Below the pieces are notes generated by a model. The model saw only the letters and a list, made by a program, of their open reading frames with translations. It was not told where the DNA came from and ran no database searches. A stretch of 64,000 nt of DNA from Chitinimonas arctica (lineage in GTDB: Bacteria > Pseudomonadota > Gammaproteobacteria > Burkholderiales > Chitinimonadaceae). A program made the position numbers and the translations under genes. Position 1 is the first letter of the stretch. Each line of letters opens with the position of its first letter. The stretch lies in assembly GCF_007431345.1 (NCBI RefSeq), contig NZ_CP041730.1, forward strand, positions 62,001 through 126,000. The letters run 5' to 3'. Positions 1 through 9,406 of the stretch are shown piece after piece.

Positions 1-2672
1 TATCTGTCCCAAGGTGACCAAGATCGACTCCAGTTCGGCGCCGGCCTGCTATCCAGCCAACTGACCCTGACCCGCCCCAAGACAGCATCGATTTGATCCT
101 TGGCTTCCAGGGCAAGAGCGACCAAGTCACCGTGGTGGGCTTCTTCGGCAGTGTGGTCAACTACAGCCAAATCGGCACGGTCAGCTTCGCGGACGGCACG
201 ACCCTGTCCAGCCAAGACCTGCACCGCCGCTACTTCGCCCAGCTGGCGACTGCCCAGCAGGACTTCATCAGCGGCACGGCGCTGAATGACACCCTGATCG
301 GTTTGGACGGCAACGATTATTTGTCCGGGAAGGAAGGTAACGATCAGTTGCAGGGCGATGCCGGTGACGACAACCTATCCGGCGACGAGGGCAACGACAC
401 GCTGGTGGATGGAGCGGGCAATGATTGGTTAAGCGGCGGTGGCGGCCATGACTTGTTCAAGCTGGAGGGGGGCGGCATCGACAAGCTGAGCGACTTCACG
501 GGCAGCGATACCGTGCAGCTCTGGCAAGGCACGACCCTGACAGGCCTCACCTTTCAGCGCAATTACTTCATGGACCAGCTCGATATCGGCCGCAAGGGCA
601 GCAGCGACGTAGTCCAGTTGTCAGGCTATTGGCGTTACCCAGATTTCAATCAGATCCAGGGCGGCACCATTCTGCTGGGCGATGGCAGCACGATTACGCC
701 CGAGATCTTCTATGCCCATGCCTTACGCAATAGTGCCGGCAATGACCAGATCACCAACTTCGCCTCCGACGACCGGCTGTTGCAAGGCCTGGCAGGCAAT
801 GACCGTATCGAAGGCGGACGCGGCAACGACACGCTGGAAGGTGGCGCTGGTGACGACACCGTGATCGGCTATGGCGGCGAGGATACCTTTGTGTTTGGTC
901 GTGGCGACGGCCAGGACCAGTTGGTCAATTACGATAACAATGAAACACGCAGTCCCGATGGCTCGCCACTGCCCTTGCGCGGCACCCTCAAGCTCCGCGA
1001 TCTGCGAGCCGCCGATATCAGCATCCGCAGCGGCGACCAGGGCAGTCTCATGCTGGAAGTACTGGGCAGCAACGATAAACTGACCATCGCTGGTTACTTC
1101 CGCTATATCGACAGCAGCAACGCCCATAACGTCGCGGTAGCCCGTATCCAGTTCGCCGATGGCGTGATCTGGGGCAAGGATGAGATCCAGGCCGCCAGGC
1201 TGAACTACCAGCTAGGCTACGAGCAGCTATTTGAAGGCGATGCCGGCAACAACCAACTGCAAGGCCAAGCTAGCCGCGACCTGCTACGCGGCTTCGCCGG
1301 CAACGACGCCCTATACGGCTTTCAAGGCGATGACCGGCTGGAAGGGGGCGATGGTGACGACCAGCTCGATGGTTCAGAGGGCAATGACAAACTCTTTGCC
1401 GGTACCGGTAACGACAAGTATGTGTTCCGCTCCAACTGGGGTCAGGATGTAATCGACAATACCGGTGGCGGCACCGACTGGTTGATCTTTACCGATGTGG
1501 AGCGAAACCAGTTCAGCTTCCGCCGCGAAGGCATGGACCTGATGATTGGTGTGGTCGGTGATGCCAGCCGCAGCGTGCGCGTGCTGAACCATTTCAACGG
1601 CGGCGAAGCAGCCATCGCCTATGTGCAGCCGAAGAGCGGCAACGGCATCTCGGCCGCCGAGATCGCGCGCTTGATTCCGCCCAATACGCCCACGGCCGGC
1701 AACGACAACTTGAACGGCACCTCTACTGCCGAGAGCCTGGCTGGTGGCATCGGCAACGACACCATCTATGGCCTGGGCGGCAACGACACCCTGGCCGGCG
1801 ATGATGGCGACGACCGCCTCAACGGTGGCGAGGGCGACGACACTTTGCGCGGTGGCGCGGGGAATGACCAACTGTTCGGCGAAGCGGGCAACGATCTGCT
1901 TGATGGCGGTGGCAGCGGCAATGACACCCTTAACGGTGGACTGGGCCATGACTTTTATATCGTTACCAATGGCCGTGAGACGATCGTCGAAAATGCCGGC
2001 GAAGGGAGCGATACCGTCATGACCGGGACGACCTACACGCTCGGCGCCTATCTGGAAAACCTGACCCTGGTCGGTACCAGCGCCATCAACGGCACCGGCA
2101 ACGCCCTGAACAATGTACTGACCGGTAACAATGGCGCCAACCGCTTGGATGGTGGCTTGGGCAGCGATACCTATGCGCTGGCCAAGGGCGGCGGCGCCGA
2201 TGTGATCCGCGATTTCGACACGACCGCGAACAACGTCGATGCCATCCAGTTCAAGGATGTCAAATCGACCGAGATCAGCGCGGTGCAGAAAGTGGGCGTC
2301 AACTTGGTCCTGAAGTACGGCGCCACCGACCAAGTGACCGTCGAAAACTACTTCGACGCCACCAATGCGCTGGCCTATCGCATCGAACAGTTCAAGTTCA
2401 GCGATAGCGTGGTCTGGAACAACACCCAGATACAGGCCAAGGTGGTCACGGCCAAGCTGCAGGCGGATTTGGCGCAGGGGTCGGCGGATATTGTCTTGTC
2501 ACGCCCACCTATGGTCGAGGCAGCTAGCCAGATTACTTCGGTCGAGCAGCAACTGGCCAGCCTGGTGAGCGCCATGTCAGCCTTTGCGCCAATGGACGCA
2601 GCCTTGTTACAACAGACGATACCGTCGCATGAACATTACATGCCGATGATAACGGCCAATCGCTTGATGTAA
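1..2672 (+). CDS. RTX-type calcium-binding secreted protein, 3' part
   Basis: C-terminal part of a large exported protein; its start lies outside the window. It has several blocks of glycine/aspartate nonapeptide repeats (GGxGxDxLx type, e.g. GGAGDD, GGEGDD, GGLGHD) that form Ca2+-bound beta rolls. These alternate with segments ending in DQVTV..FF/YF motifs typical of haemolysin-type repeat proteins. Such proteins leave the cell by type I secretion using a C-terminal signal. Bases 1-78 read in one frame and the rest in another; one extra C in the C-run at 75-78 would join them, so a base is probably missing. The exact role (adhesin, enzyme or toxin) cannot be told from the C-terminus. Confidence 0.85.
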
Positions 2673-2688
2673 CTTCACGACGCATCAC

Positions 2689-2715
2689 AGCCGGGTCTAG
2701 ATGGCCCGGCTTTTT
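2689..2715 (+). terminator. Rho-independent terminator after the RTX gene
   Basis: A perfect 7-bp stem, AGCCGGG with CCCGGCT, flanks a 9-base loop and is followed by TTTTT. It lies 17 bases after the RTX stop codon. Confidence 0.85.
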
Positions 2716-2732
2716 CTTGGCCTATTCAACCA

Positions 2733-2945
2733 GTGATGCTACATTGCGAAACGGTGAACGTTCGTTCTCTTTGTGCTAGTGGTGCATGGTTTGATGTCCC
2801 GCCGGACCAGGTGATGCGCGAGGCGCTAGCCTGTTGGCGAGATGACGCAAGGGGCTACGTCCTCACGGAAAATCGCAACGACGGGTATTCCGATATCCTT
2901 GCTGGCCGAAGTTTTGTCGAGCAGGATCGGCTCGTGCCCAGTTGA
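2733..2945 (+). CDS. Small hypothetical protein
   Basis: A 70-residue open frame between the RTX terminator and the next gene. No motif, signal peptide or membrane segment is recognised. It may be a remnant of a larger gene, because no clear ribosome binding site precedes the start. It lies 30 bases before the gene at 2976 on the same strand. Confidence 0.35.
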   Translation: MMLHCETVNVRSLCASGAWFDVPPDQVMREALACWRDDARGYVLTENRNDGYSDILAGRSFVEQDRLVPS

Positions 2946-2975
2946 ATGACTGTAAGGCTCCGAGGAAATTAAGCC

Positions 2976-3350
2976 ATGATAAAAATCAGTACGCTTGAAA
3001 GAGAAGTCATTTTCTCTATTCTAGCCCAGGCTGCTGGCAGCCCTGCCCAGGCACAAGCCATTGTGGATCAGCTTGTAATAGCAGATAGGACCATCAGTTC
3101 CGCCGCGGACGACCCGGACAGATGCTGCGGGTTTTACTTAAACTTCACTGAGAATAGCGCACTGACTGAGCTGGATCTTCTTCCCCACAATTTTAGCCTA
3201 CAGGGGACTCATCCGGACCTGATTGCGGGAGGGGATTTCATCTTGTTCTTCGATTCAAAAAAGGGAATCAGCTTTCTTGAGGCCACCTTTTATGGTGAGA
3301 CGTTGCCAACCGCTCGCCTGCTTTCTGAACAGCATGGTTTCACGTTCTAA
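2976..3350 (+). CDS. Hypothetical protein, possible immunity-type
   Basis: A soluble, acidic 124-residue protein with no signal peptide or membrane segment. The ATG follows GAGGAAAT at good spacing. I do not recognise the family. Size, acidity and position directly downstream of an RTX exoprotein fit an immunity or accessory protein, but that is inference only. It is the last plus-strand gene before the first minus-strand phage gene, so it may be host DNA or phage cargo. Confidence 0.6.
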   Translation: MIKISTLEREVIFSILAQAAGSPAQAQAIVDQLVIADRTISSAADDPDRCCGFYLNFTENSALTELDLLPHNFSLQGTHPDLIAGGDFILFFDSKKGISFLEATFYGETLPTARLLSEQHGFTF

Positions 3351-3383
3351 TATTGGCGAGCCGGTGTGACGACAATGCTACTT

Positions 3384-3914
3384 CTACTTGAGATCGGCAC
3401 TGGCGCTTGATTGGCCCAGCAGCCAGCGCTGTAAATCCGCTAGCTGCCTGGCGTTGTCTTGGCAGGCTTGGTAATTGGTGGTGACGGTTTGGAGTGCGTC
3501 ATCGCTTGTAAATTCGCCGGCGGCCGCATCAGCGCTGTCGGCGGGCTCGGGAACGATGGACAGGGCTGCGGCGTTGTGGAGGCGCAACCACTCATAATCC
3601 AAATGGCACACAGCATGCTGGGGGCTCGCCACATAGCGGATCACCTCCTTTTCGATGTTTCGATAGATGACCCGGTCACGGATTCGGCCGGCTTCGTGTT
3701 GCTCGGCAACGATCTGGCTGATCGCCGCTTGCTTGCGCTCGATGCGAATCACGCGAACCAGGGCGGCCCGTTCTGCATCGTGGCCTTGGACTTGTTCAGC
3801 CTGCTGGCCATGAATGCGTCCCAGCACGTAAAGACTGGCGGCCAGGGCTAACACCGCGCCCCAACGCCAGTACCAGGGCAGCAGACTAAGCAGCATGCCG
3901 ACCCCTGCCTTCAC
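3384..3914 (-). CDS. Inner-membrane spanin, Rz-like
   Basis: This 176-residue protein has an N-terminal membrane anchor (about residues 7-31, with WYWRWGAVLALAASLYVLG) followed by a charged, helical periplasmic domain. Its C-terminus, LQRWLLGQ, resembles i-spanins. With an outer-membrane lipoprotein it fuses inner and outer membranes in the last step of host lysis. It starts inside the 3' end of the endolysin gene and carries a second gene in another frame, the classic Rz/Rz1 layout. Confidence 0.8.
   Translation of the reverse strand: MKAGVGMLLSLLPWYWRWGAVLALAASLYVLGRIHGQQAEQVQGHDAERAALVRVIRIERKQAAISQIVAEQHEAGRIRDRVIYRNIEKEVIRYVASPQHAVCHLDYEWLRLHNAAALSIVPEPADSADAAAGEFTSDDALQTVTTNYQACQDNARQLADLQRWLLGQSSASADLK
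3440..3634 (-). CDS. Embedded outer-membrane spanin lipoprotein, Rz1-like
   Basis: A 64-codon frame lies entirely inside the Rz-like gene in the +1 frame. It begins with a short hydrophobic stretch ending in the lipobox-like MSGC, so lipidation would leave a mature peptide of about 48 residues starting CAST. That peptide is very rich in proline (PSFPSPP, PSPPITKP), as Rz1 proteins are. Either of two ATG codons (residue 1 or 7) could start it. Automated annotation usually misses such genes because of the complete overlap. Confidence 0.7.
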   Translation of the reverse strand: MWRAPSMLCAIWIMSGCASTTPQPCPSFPSPPTALMRPPANLQAMTHSKPSPPITKPAKTTPGS

Positions 3915-4407
3915 ACAGCGCCCGTTCCGCCGCCCGACGATTCGCCAAACCTTGCACGTAGACCTTCTTACCGGTCTTGGCGTCGGTCACATACGACCAG
4001 GCCGGCTGGCCGGCATCGTTGATCTGGATCGCGCGGCACGCCTTTCCCCAGTCACCCTGTCGAGCATAGCGAGCAGCAGCAGATTGGCAGGCCCCTGTAG
4101 AACCGACGTTGTATGCGAAAGCAGTCAGCGCGGCAGCCTGGTTGGGCGTCATCGGTACCGGCATGCAGCGGCTGACAGCGGCGTAGGTCTCGGTCAGCTC
4201 TTCGCGCAACCAAGCCTCGCAGGTGGCGTCGTTGTAAGTCGCACCGATTTTGACGCGCGTGCCGGTCTGGCCCATACAGGCGGTTGGAATGCCGGCCACA
4301 TCGAGATAGGTCCGATTACGCTTGCCTTCCCACTGGATGACGAAGGGTGTCGCCAGGGCCAGTACGGCGGCGGTACTGGCGGTGAGGATACGCAGCCGGG
4401 TACTCAT
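3886..4407 (-). CDS. Phage endolysin, glycoside hydrolase 24 (lysozyme)
   Basis: A 173-residue muramidase that cuts peptidoglycan. The catalytic triad pattern E-x8-D-x5-T is visible as E27, D36 and T42 (WEGKRNRTYLD..GIPT). The N-terminus has a weakly hydrophobic alanine-rich segment (about residues 8-24), as in signal-arrest-release endolysins that are exported by Sec and released when the membrane depolarises. It overlaps the upstream holin-like gene by 4 bases and the downstream Rz gene by 29 bases, forming a compact lysis operon. Confidence 0.9.
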   Translation of the reverse strand: MSTRLRILTASTAAVLALATPFVIQWEGKRNRTYLDVAGIPTACMGQTGTRVKIGATYNDATCEAWLREELTETYAAVSRCMPVPMTPNQAAALTAFAYNVGSTGACQSAAARYARQGDWGKACRAIQINDAGQPAWSYVTDAKTGKKVYVQGLANRRAAERALCEGRGRHAA

Positions 4408-4652
4408 GGCTTATCCCCCGAGCCCAGCTGATGGATAAAGGCCAGTACGGCGGTCACCAGCATCACGATGGGCGTCACCCACTTGGCGATGGTGCCCAGC
4501 ACTTCCAGCACCCGCATGCCGCCGCGCACGGTATCCAGTATCTCTCGCACCTCGCTGGTGATGGCGGTGTTTTGCTGCATTTGGGTCGATAGCTTGCCCA
4601 GCTTGTAATCCACCTGCTCGCGCCAGCGGTCGGGTGGAATGGGATTTTGCAT
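4404..4652 (-). CDS. Small holin-like membrane protein
   Basis: An 82-residue protein with a charged helical N-terminus and one C-terminal membrane helix (KWVTPIVMLVTAVLAFI), like several small phage holin or lysis-accessory proteins. The start at 4652 is chosen because GGAGG lies 6 bases upstream; the open frame extends further but runs into the preceding terminator. Its ATGA overlap with the endolysin supports a lysis role. The holin assignment rests on context and topology. Confidence 0.65.
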   Translation of the reverse strand: MQNPIPPDRWREQVDYKLGKLSTQMQQNTAITSEVREILDTVRGGMRVLEVLGTIAKWVTPIVMLVTAVLAFIHQLGSGDKP

Positions 4653-4674
4653 AGGTACCTCCAAGGGCATCGGC

Positions 4675-4700
4675 AATAAAAAACCCCGCGCATGGCGGGG
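4675..4700 (-). terminator. Terminator between tail gene D and the lysis cassette
   Basis: On the minus strand, CCCCGC and GCGGGG pair around a 5-base loop and are followed by a run of six T. It stops transcripts from gene D; lysis gene expression would need read-through or antitermination. Confidence 0.85.
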
Positions 4701-4721
4701 CACACTGTCTGGGGTTACGGG

Positions 4722-5765
4722 TTAAGGCAGCGGCGCGGGGATAGGTAGATCCGCTTGGCTGGTGCGGCCGACCTGGGCCTTGCCGGCATTGCCGGCGTTC
4801 AGCTGCACGGTGGTGATCCAGCCGCTATGCGAGAAGGCGTGTTCTACACTTTCGGCCAGAAAAACCCCATCCACCTGCGGTTTGAAGCCTTTCAAACGCA
4901 CTTTACGCTCCGCGCATAAGCGGGCATCGCCGCGTGCCAGGACCAAGTGGCCGTTGGCAGTGGCACGATTGAGGGCACCCAGCCGGCTATCGGCCGCGTC
5001 GCGGGCAGCCTGCGGATTGGCGTAGGTATGGCGGTCGATATGGACCGCTGTCGCACCAGGGGGCGCGGATGGGTTAGGCAGGATCAGCGGGACCGGCTGG
5101 CCAACTTTCGGGTCGTGCCACTGGGTCCGAACCTTGGCGTGGGCTGGCCGATCCGGAAACACCATCGAATAGCTGTGACATTGCGCCGGTGAAATGGCCA
5201 GCTCGGCCATGCTCCCGCCGCTGGCTTGCTGCCCACTATCACGTGGCAGGACCAACAGCTTGCCGGCTTTAACCGTGGCTGTAGCGTTGTGCAGCCGTGC
5301 CAGCCTGGTGAGGAAATGCAGATCGCTTTCGCCCACCTGATCGGCGCGCACGATCTCCGCCTGCACCGCACACACTGGCTGCCAGCCATGCCGGCCAGCG
5401 ATGTCGCCCACGATAGTGGAGAGAGTGGTGTCTTCCCAACTACCGCGCCGGTGAGTCTTGCTGTCCTCGCTGACATCGGCCGCTTTGCAACGGATCAAGA
5501 TGGCGGCCGGTGGGCCTTTCACTTCGATCTCATCGACGCGGTAGCGACCCAGTCGATTCATGCCTTCGCCTACCCAACCCAGCGACACGGCCAGCACCGC
5601 GCCTTTGCGCGGAAAACGCAGCTTGCCGTCGCGGTCATCCAGTTCAATCTCGCAGCTATCGGAATCCAGGCCGGGCTTGTCGGTGATGCGGATCTCGATC
5701 AGGCGGTCGCGGATCAGGGCGGTGATGTCGTGCTCGTCGGCCAGCACTTGGAAGTCGGGCTTCAT
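4722..5765 (-). CDS. D: Phage late control D family tail/baseplate hub protein
   Basis: A homologue of P2 gpD (about 347 residues here). These proteins form the baseplate hub that links the tube to the spike; the late-control name is historical. The start at 5765 lies 2 bases after the gene X stop; upstream in-frame codons would overlap X. The gene order T-U-X-D matches P2-like tails, which supports the call. Confidence 0.9.
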   Translation of the reverse strand: MKPDFQVLADEHDITALIRDRLIEIRITDKPGLDSDSCEIELDDRDGKLRFPRKGAVLAVSLGWVGEGMNRLGRYRVDEIEVKGPPAAILIRCKAADVSEDSKTHRRGSWEDTTLSTIVGDIAGRHGWQPVCAVQAEIVRADQVGESDLHFLTRLARLHNATATVKAGKLLVLPRDSGQQASGGSMAELAISPAQCHSYSMVFPDRPAHAKVRTQWHDPKVGQPVPLILPNPSAPPGATAVHIDRHTYANPQAARDAADSRLGALNRATANGHLVLARGDARLCAERKVRLKGFKPQVDGVFLAESVEHAFSHSGWITTVQLNAGNAGKAQVGRTSQADLPIPAPLP

Positions 5766-5767
5766 GC

Positions 5768-5974
5768 CTAAGCCCACAGCTGGATCGCGTCCTGCCGGCG
5801 GGCAGGCAGATCCGGGAAGGTGATCAGCAGGCCGGACGGATAAGGCTGCACCTGGGCGGCCAGGCCGGGGTTAGCGGCCAAGACGGTTTCCACCGTCCCC
5901 TCCAGATAGCCATAGATCAGTTGGCACAAGGTATCGAGGATATCGCCCTCAGCCGTTCGTATAGTCCTCGCCAT
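5768..5974 (-). CDS. X: Tail protein X (LysM-like)
   Basis: A 68-residue protein matching the P2 gpX family in size (67 residues) and position. It has the LysM-like pattern GDILDTLCQLIYG near the N-terminus and a PDLP motif near the C-terminus. The ATG at 5974 is chosen because it gives the family length; the longer frame would run into gene U. It overlaps U by 26 bases and is followed by D. Confidence 0.85.
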   Translation of the reverse strand: MARTIRTAEGDILDTLCQLIYGYLEGTVETVLAANPGLAAQVQPYPSGLLITFPDLPARRQDAIQLWA

Positions 5975-6863
5975 AGCGCTGGAACTCCAAGGTAAAGGAT
6001 TGTTTGCGGGGTGCGCCATTGCTGAGTAAGCCGGCTTGCTCTTCATCGATCTTGACCAGATACCAGCGTCCCAGTACTTCACCGAAACCGGTGGTGAGGG
6101 TGACCGGCTCCAGGGCGTAGCCGATCTTGCGCAGGCGAGTGAGCTGGCCGATACCCGGTGCGCCGGTACCGAAGTCGGCGGCGGTAAAGATGGCGCCGGA
6201 CAAGGTGATGGTTTCCCCGCCTTGGCTGACCGCTTGCAACGCAGGACGGCGCGTCAGCCGGTCCTGGCTGGCGACGTTGTAGGCCGTCTGCCGCTTGAAG
6301 CTGTCGTGCGCGGCGGTGCTGAGGTTGAAATAGAAGGTACCGCTCGGCGCAGTGAGGATCAGCAGGTGCGAAGCGGGGCCGGTGGCGCCGGTGAAAGGCG
6401 ACGTGGTTGCCGCGCGCTGGGTGGTCGGCGACGGTGTAGCGGTCGGTACCGGGCCGGCGGCCAAGGGATGCTGCTGTTGGGCGCGGGTATTGGCCTGCTT
6501 CAGGGCTTGGCCCGCTTCCGCCAGTTGCTTGGCGATCTGCTGGGTTGCGCTACCGGCCTGGGCGACCGCAGCAACAATACGGCCGGCTTTGTCCTGAATC
6601 GCCGCGACGGCGTTATCCAGGGCGCCATACGCGCGTCCCATTGCTGACCGATCGGTATCGGCTAGCCCTTGCCCGGTACCGCGTAGCTGAGACAAACCCG
6701 AGGCGGCTGCCTGGATATCGGCTACTGCATGCCCCCCGACCGACTGCAGGATGGCCGCACCCTGTCGCGGATCTTGCGCCAGCTTGGCCGCGACCAGGCT
6801 GACCCGGCCGGCGGCCGCTGCCGCGCGTGTTGCGGCTTGGCCGATTGCTTGAACGAGTGCCAT
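5949..6863 (-). CDS. U: Tail protein U-like, with long N-terminal extension
   Basis: The C-terminal 130 residues or so carry the P2 gpU-type domain (tail terminator/completion family). About 170 residues precede it: an alanine- and glutamine-rich helical region and a Pro/Thr linker. P2 gpU itself is about 159 residues, so this is the long variant found in other phages. It starts 10 bases after the end of the tape measure gene. Confidence 0.8.
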   Translation of the reverse strand: MALVQAIGQAATRAAAAAGRVSLVAAKLAQDPRQGAAILQSVGGHAVADIQAAASGLSQLRGTGQGLADTDRSAMGRAYGALDNAVAAIQDKAGRIVAAVAQAGSATQQIAKQLAEAGQALKQANTRAQQQHPLAAGPVPTATPSPTTQRAATTSPFTGATGPASHLLILTAPSGTFYFNLSTAAHDSFKRQTAYNVASQDRLTRRPALQAVSQGGETITLSGAIFTAADFGTGAPGIGQLTRLRKIGYALEPVTLTTGFGEVLGRWYLVKIDEEQAGLLSNGAPRKQSFTLEFQRYGEDYTNG

Positions 6864-6872
6864 GTGGTTTCC

Positions 6873-9260
6873 TTAAACGTGGGCGGCATCATGCAGTGCG
6901 CCGCGTGCGACCTGGGCGCGGTAGTCCTCTAACATCCGCTTCAGGTGCGGCATCAGCTCGGCAGCCAAAGCGCGAGGGTCTTTGACGTCGCCTTGGACGG
7001 TGATGGCGAGGTTGGGGGCGAAGGTGAGTTGCTGATTGGTGGTCGGTACCGACTTGGGCGCCGGTGCGGACTGCGCCGTGGACAGGCTGGTAACCGCTGG
7101 CTTGCCCTGCTTGGAGCGCAGTGCGTTGACCTCGGCTAGCGAAATGGGTGCGTTGAGTTGCCGCAGCTCCTCGCCATGCAACTGTTGAAACAGCCCGCCA
7201 CCCGCCCAACCATCCCCGCCGCCGGTCACCTTGCCCACGCCCTTATTGATCAGGGTGCCGACGCCATAGCCCGCTGCGCCGGCACCCGCGACCATGCCGC
7301 CAGACGTGGCAATCAAACCCGCCGAGCCACTGCCGGCGATGGAACCCAGCGTGGGCGCCATGCTGGCAACACTGCCCAGCGAAGCCAGGGCCAGACCGGG
7401 GCGGCCGGCTTTGCCCAGCAGATTCAAACCCCCGCCGACGATGCGCTCGCCCGCACCGCGTACCGCTTGCCAGGCACGGCCCATTCGGCCAGCGGGCGGG
7501 GTGCCACCTGGCGTGCGACTGTTCGGTAGATCGATGCCGCCGCCAAAGCCGGTAGCCGGCCAGTTGGTGACATATACCGCCTGGGCGCTAGCCGCACCCA
7601 CCGCATTACCCGCCCGTTCGGGCAGTTGCCCCAGCCGGCCAGGTAGGCGACCCCGACCAGCCAGCAGCCCGCCGCGCGCCAGATCGAAGGCACCGCGGCC
7701 GATCTGCGCGCCGGCCTTCATGCCCTTCCAGGCAATCAGCGAGGCGCCCAATACGGCCAAGGCGGCGGTCGCCTGTGGCACGGCACTGGCAAAGGTACCG
7801 ATGCCCTGGCCGATTCCACGCAAGGCCTTGCCGACGGTATCGGATAGCGGTTGCAGCGCATCGCCCACTCGGCGCACGGCATCCTCCCAGGCTTGACCAA
7901 CCTCGCTCCACAGCTGCTTGGCACTGGCACGACGGTCCGCGAGATCCTTCTCGATATCCTGGCTGGCCGCCTTCGATTCGCGCTTGAGATTGGCGTAGAG
8001 CGCACTGTTTTGCATATACGCCGTCAAGGCAGCCTTCACCTGCATATCGGCGAACAGGTCGCCGGTTTTCATGGTCTCGGCGAAGGCTTGCAGCATGGCC
8101 TGCTGCTTGGTCGGATCTTGCTGCGCGATCTGCTTGGCTGCCTCTGCCAGTTGCTTGGCTTTGCTTGGATCGATCCGCTCGACATAAGCGCGGGCCAACA
8201 CGAAGGAGGCTTCGACGGTGTTCCAGCCCTTACCGATGGCCTCGCGCATCTTGGCTTCGTAGTCGATGCCGGCGTCTTTGTACTGCTTCTTGGTTTCCTC
8301 AGAACCGATCTTCGAAAACCAGTTCTTCAGATTGTTGGCGGCCTGGTCGGCGCTGCCGGCGGTCTTCATCTGGACTTGCAGCATGGCGCCCAGGCTGCTG
8401 ACCGACTCTTGGCCCACGATACCGACCTTTTGCATCTCCGCCAGCAGCTCGGGGAACCAGCGGGCCATGTCGGCGGATTCGAACGAGCCCGCCTTGCCCA
8501 GGTAGGCGATGCTGTTCAATGCTTTGCGCATACCCTCCGGGTCGCCGATCTTGGCATTCTGCGCCAGTGCCTGGATCAACTTGGCGGTGTCGGTCCCCTC
8601 CGACGCCTGACCAACGGAAAACTTGGCCGCATCCGGAGCGAAGTCCAACGCTTGCTGCCGCGTCATCCCGCCACCTACCATCACATTGACCGCCTGGGCG
8701 ACGTCGTTGCGAGCCATGCCGCTATCGGCCGAGGCACTGACAATGCCACGCGACAGCTCATCTTCCTCAGCGGTCCGGGCAATCCCGCCCTTGATCGCGA
8801 TGTCGCGGACGATGGCGCGATAGTCTGCACTGACCATGACCGGGGCGGCCAGCCCCAGCGCGAACTTGCCGGCATCGGCCATGGCGGATTTACCCGCTTC
8901 CATGCCGGCGCCGATCCGCTGTCGGCCGGCGGTCTGAAGTTCCAAGCCACGCGCCGTGCGACCCAGCCGGCGATAGTGTTGCTCCAACCGGCCCACCTCG
9001 ATGCCGGCCTGGCGCAGGGTGGCGATATTGCCATCCAGCTTGCGCCGTACTCCTTCGGCTGCCGCACTGCCGGTGCGATGCAGGGTATTGAATTCCTGCT
9101 GTAGCTGCCGCGTCTCGCCAATGACCTTGTGCCACAGCTTGGCATCCTGGGTGCGCCGTTGCAGATCCGCGACCTTGCCCTTGGTATCCGCGAATGCCTT
9201 ACCCAACGAGGCGCCGACCGCGCCGCCGATGACCAGGCCGAGCGCGATTTCTCTCGCCAT
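6873..9260 (-). CDS. T: Tail tape measure protein (P2 gpT-like)
   Basis: A 795-residue protein that sets tail length. It has a glycine/alanine-rich N-terminus (GLVIGGAVGASLGKAF), a tape-measure domain at about 130-330, long alanine-rich helices, and hydrophobic glycine-rich segments near 490-680 as expected of a protein ejected into the membrane. AAGGAGGG precedes the ATG. It follows E/E' and precedes U, the P2 order. Confidence 0.9.
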   Translation of the reverse strand: MAREIALGLVIGGAVGASLGKAFADTKGKVADLQRRTQDAKLWHKVIGETRQLQQEFNTLHRTGSAAAEGVRRKLDGNIATLRQAGIEVGRLEQHYRRLGRTARGLELQTAGRQRIGAGMEAGKSAMADAGKFALGLAAPVMVSADYRAIVRDIAIKGGIARTAEEDELSRGIVSASADSGMARNDVAQAVNVMVGGGMTRQQALDFAPDAAKFSVGQASEGTDTAKLIQALAQNAKIGDPEGMRKALNSIAYLGKAGSFESADMARWFPELLAEMQKVGIVGQESVSSLGAMLQVQMKTAGSADQAANNLKNWFSKIGSEETKKQYKDAGIDYEAKMREAIGKGWNTVEASFVLARAYVERIDPSKAKQLAEAAKQIAQQDPTKQQAMLQAFAETMKTGDLFADMQVKAALTAYMQNSALYANLKRESKAASQDIEKDLADRRASAKQLWSEVGQAWEDAVRRVGDALQPLSDTVGKALRGIGQGIGTFASAVPQATAALAVLGASLIAWKGMKAGAQIGRGAFDLARGGLLAGRGRLPGRLGQLPERAGNAVGAASAQAVYVTNWPATGFGGGIDLPNSRTPGGTPPAGRMGRAWQAVRGAGERIVGGGLNLLGKAGRPGLALASLGSVASMAPTLGSIAGSGSAGLIATSGGMVAGAGAAGYGVGTLINKGVGKVTGGGDGWAGGGLFQQLHGEELRQLNAPISLAEVNALRSKQGKPAVTSLSTAQSAPAPKSVPTTNQQLTFAPNLAITVQGDVKDPRALAAELMPHLKRMLEDYRAQVARGALHDAAHV

Positions 9261-9274
9261 TTACCCTCCTTGTT

Positions 9275-9406
9275 CTACGTCTCACCCGCAAGCCACCACA
9301 TCACCTCGTCGAGCGTGAGGCGATCAATCTCGGACGGCTGGAAATGCAACTCTTTAGCCAGCCGTTGCATGAGCTGGCGTATTTGGGGCATCGGCAGCAT
9401 CGTCAT
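9275..9406 (-). CDS. GpE-family tail assembly protein E' (overlapping frame)
   Basis: A short frame overlaps the 3' end of gene E and ends just before the tape measure gene. Its C-terminal part (QPSEIDRLTLDEVMWWLAG) matches the P2 GpE family of about 40 residues. In P2 the equivalent sequence is made as an E+E' fusion by -1 frameshifting. Here the frame is +1 (equal to -2) relative to E and stays open upstream, so fusion by frameshift or an internal start at one of four in-frame ATGs are both possible. Confidence 0.65.
   Translation of the reverse strand: MTMLPMPQIRQLMQRLAKELHFQPSEIDRLTLDEVMWWLAGET

Noticed and set aside
1374..2333. Long minus-strand frame opposite the RTX repeats
   Set aside because: It mirrors the GC-rich repeat coding of the RTX gene and has no independent start signal or family.
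2889..2950. GTGCCCAG near 2936 as an attachment copy of the tRNA 3' end
   Set aside because: Only a few bases match TGGTGCCCGG; far too short and imperfect.
4722..5765. gpD as a transcriptional late-control activator
   Set aside because: The name is historical; position and homology place it in the baseplate hub.
7851..9104. Plus-strand 417-codon frame opposite the tape measure gene
   Set aside because: It is antisense to a well-supported tail gene; its content is alanine/leucine noise from the reverse strand.
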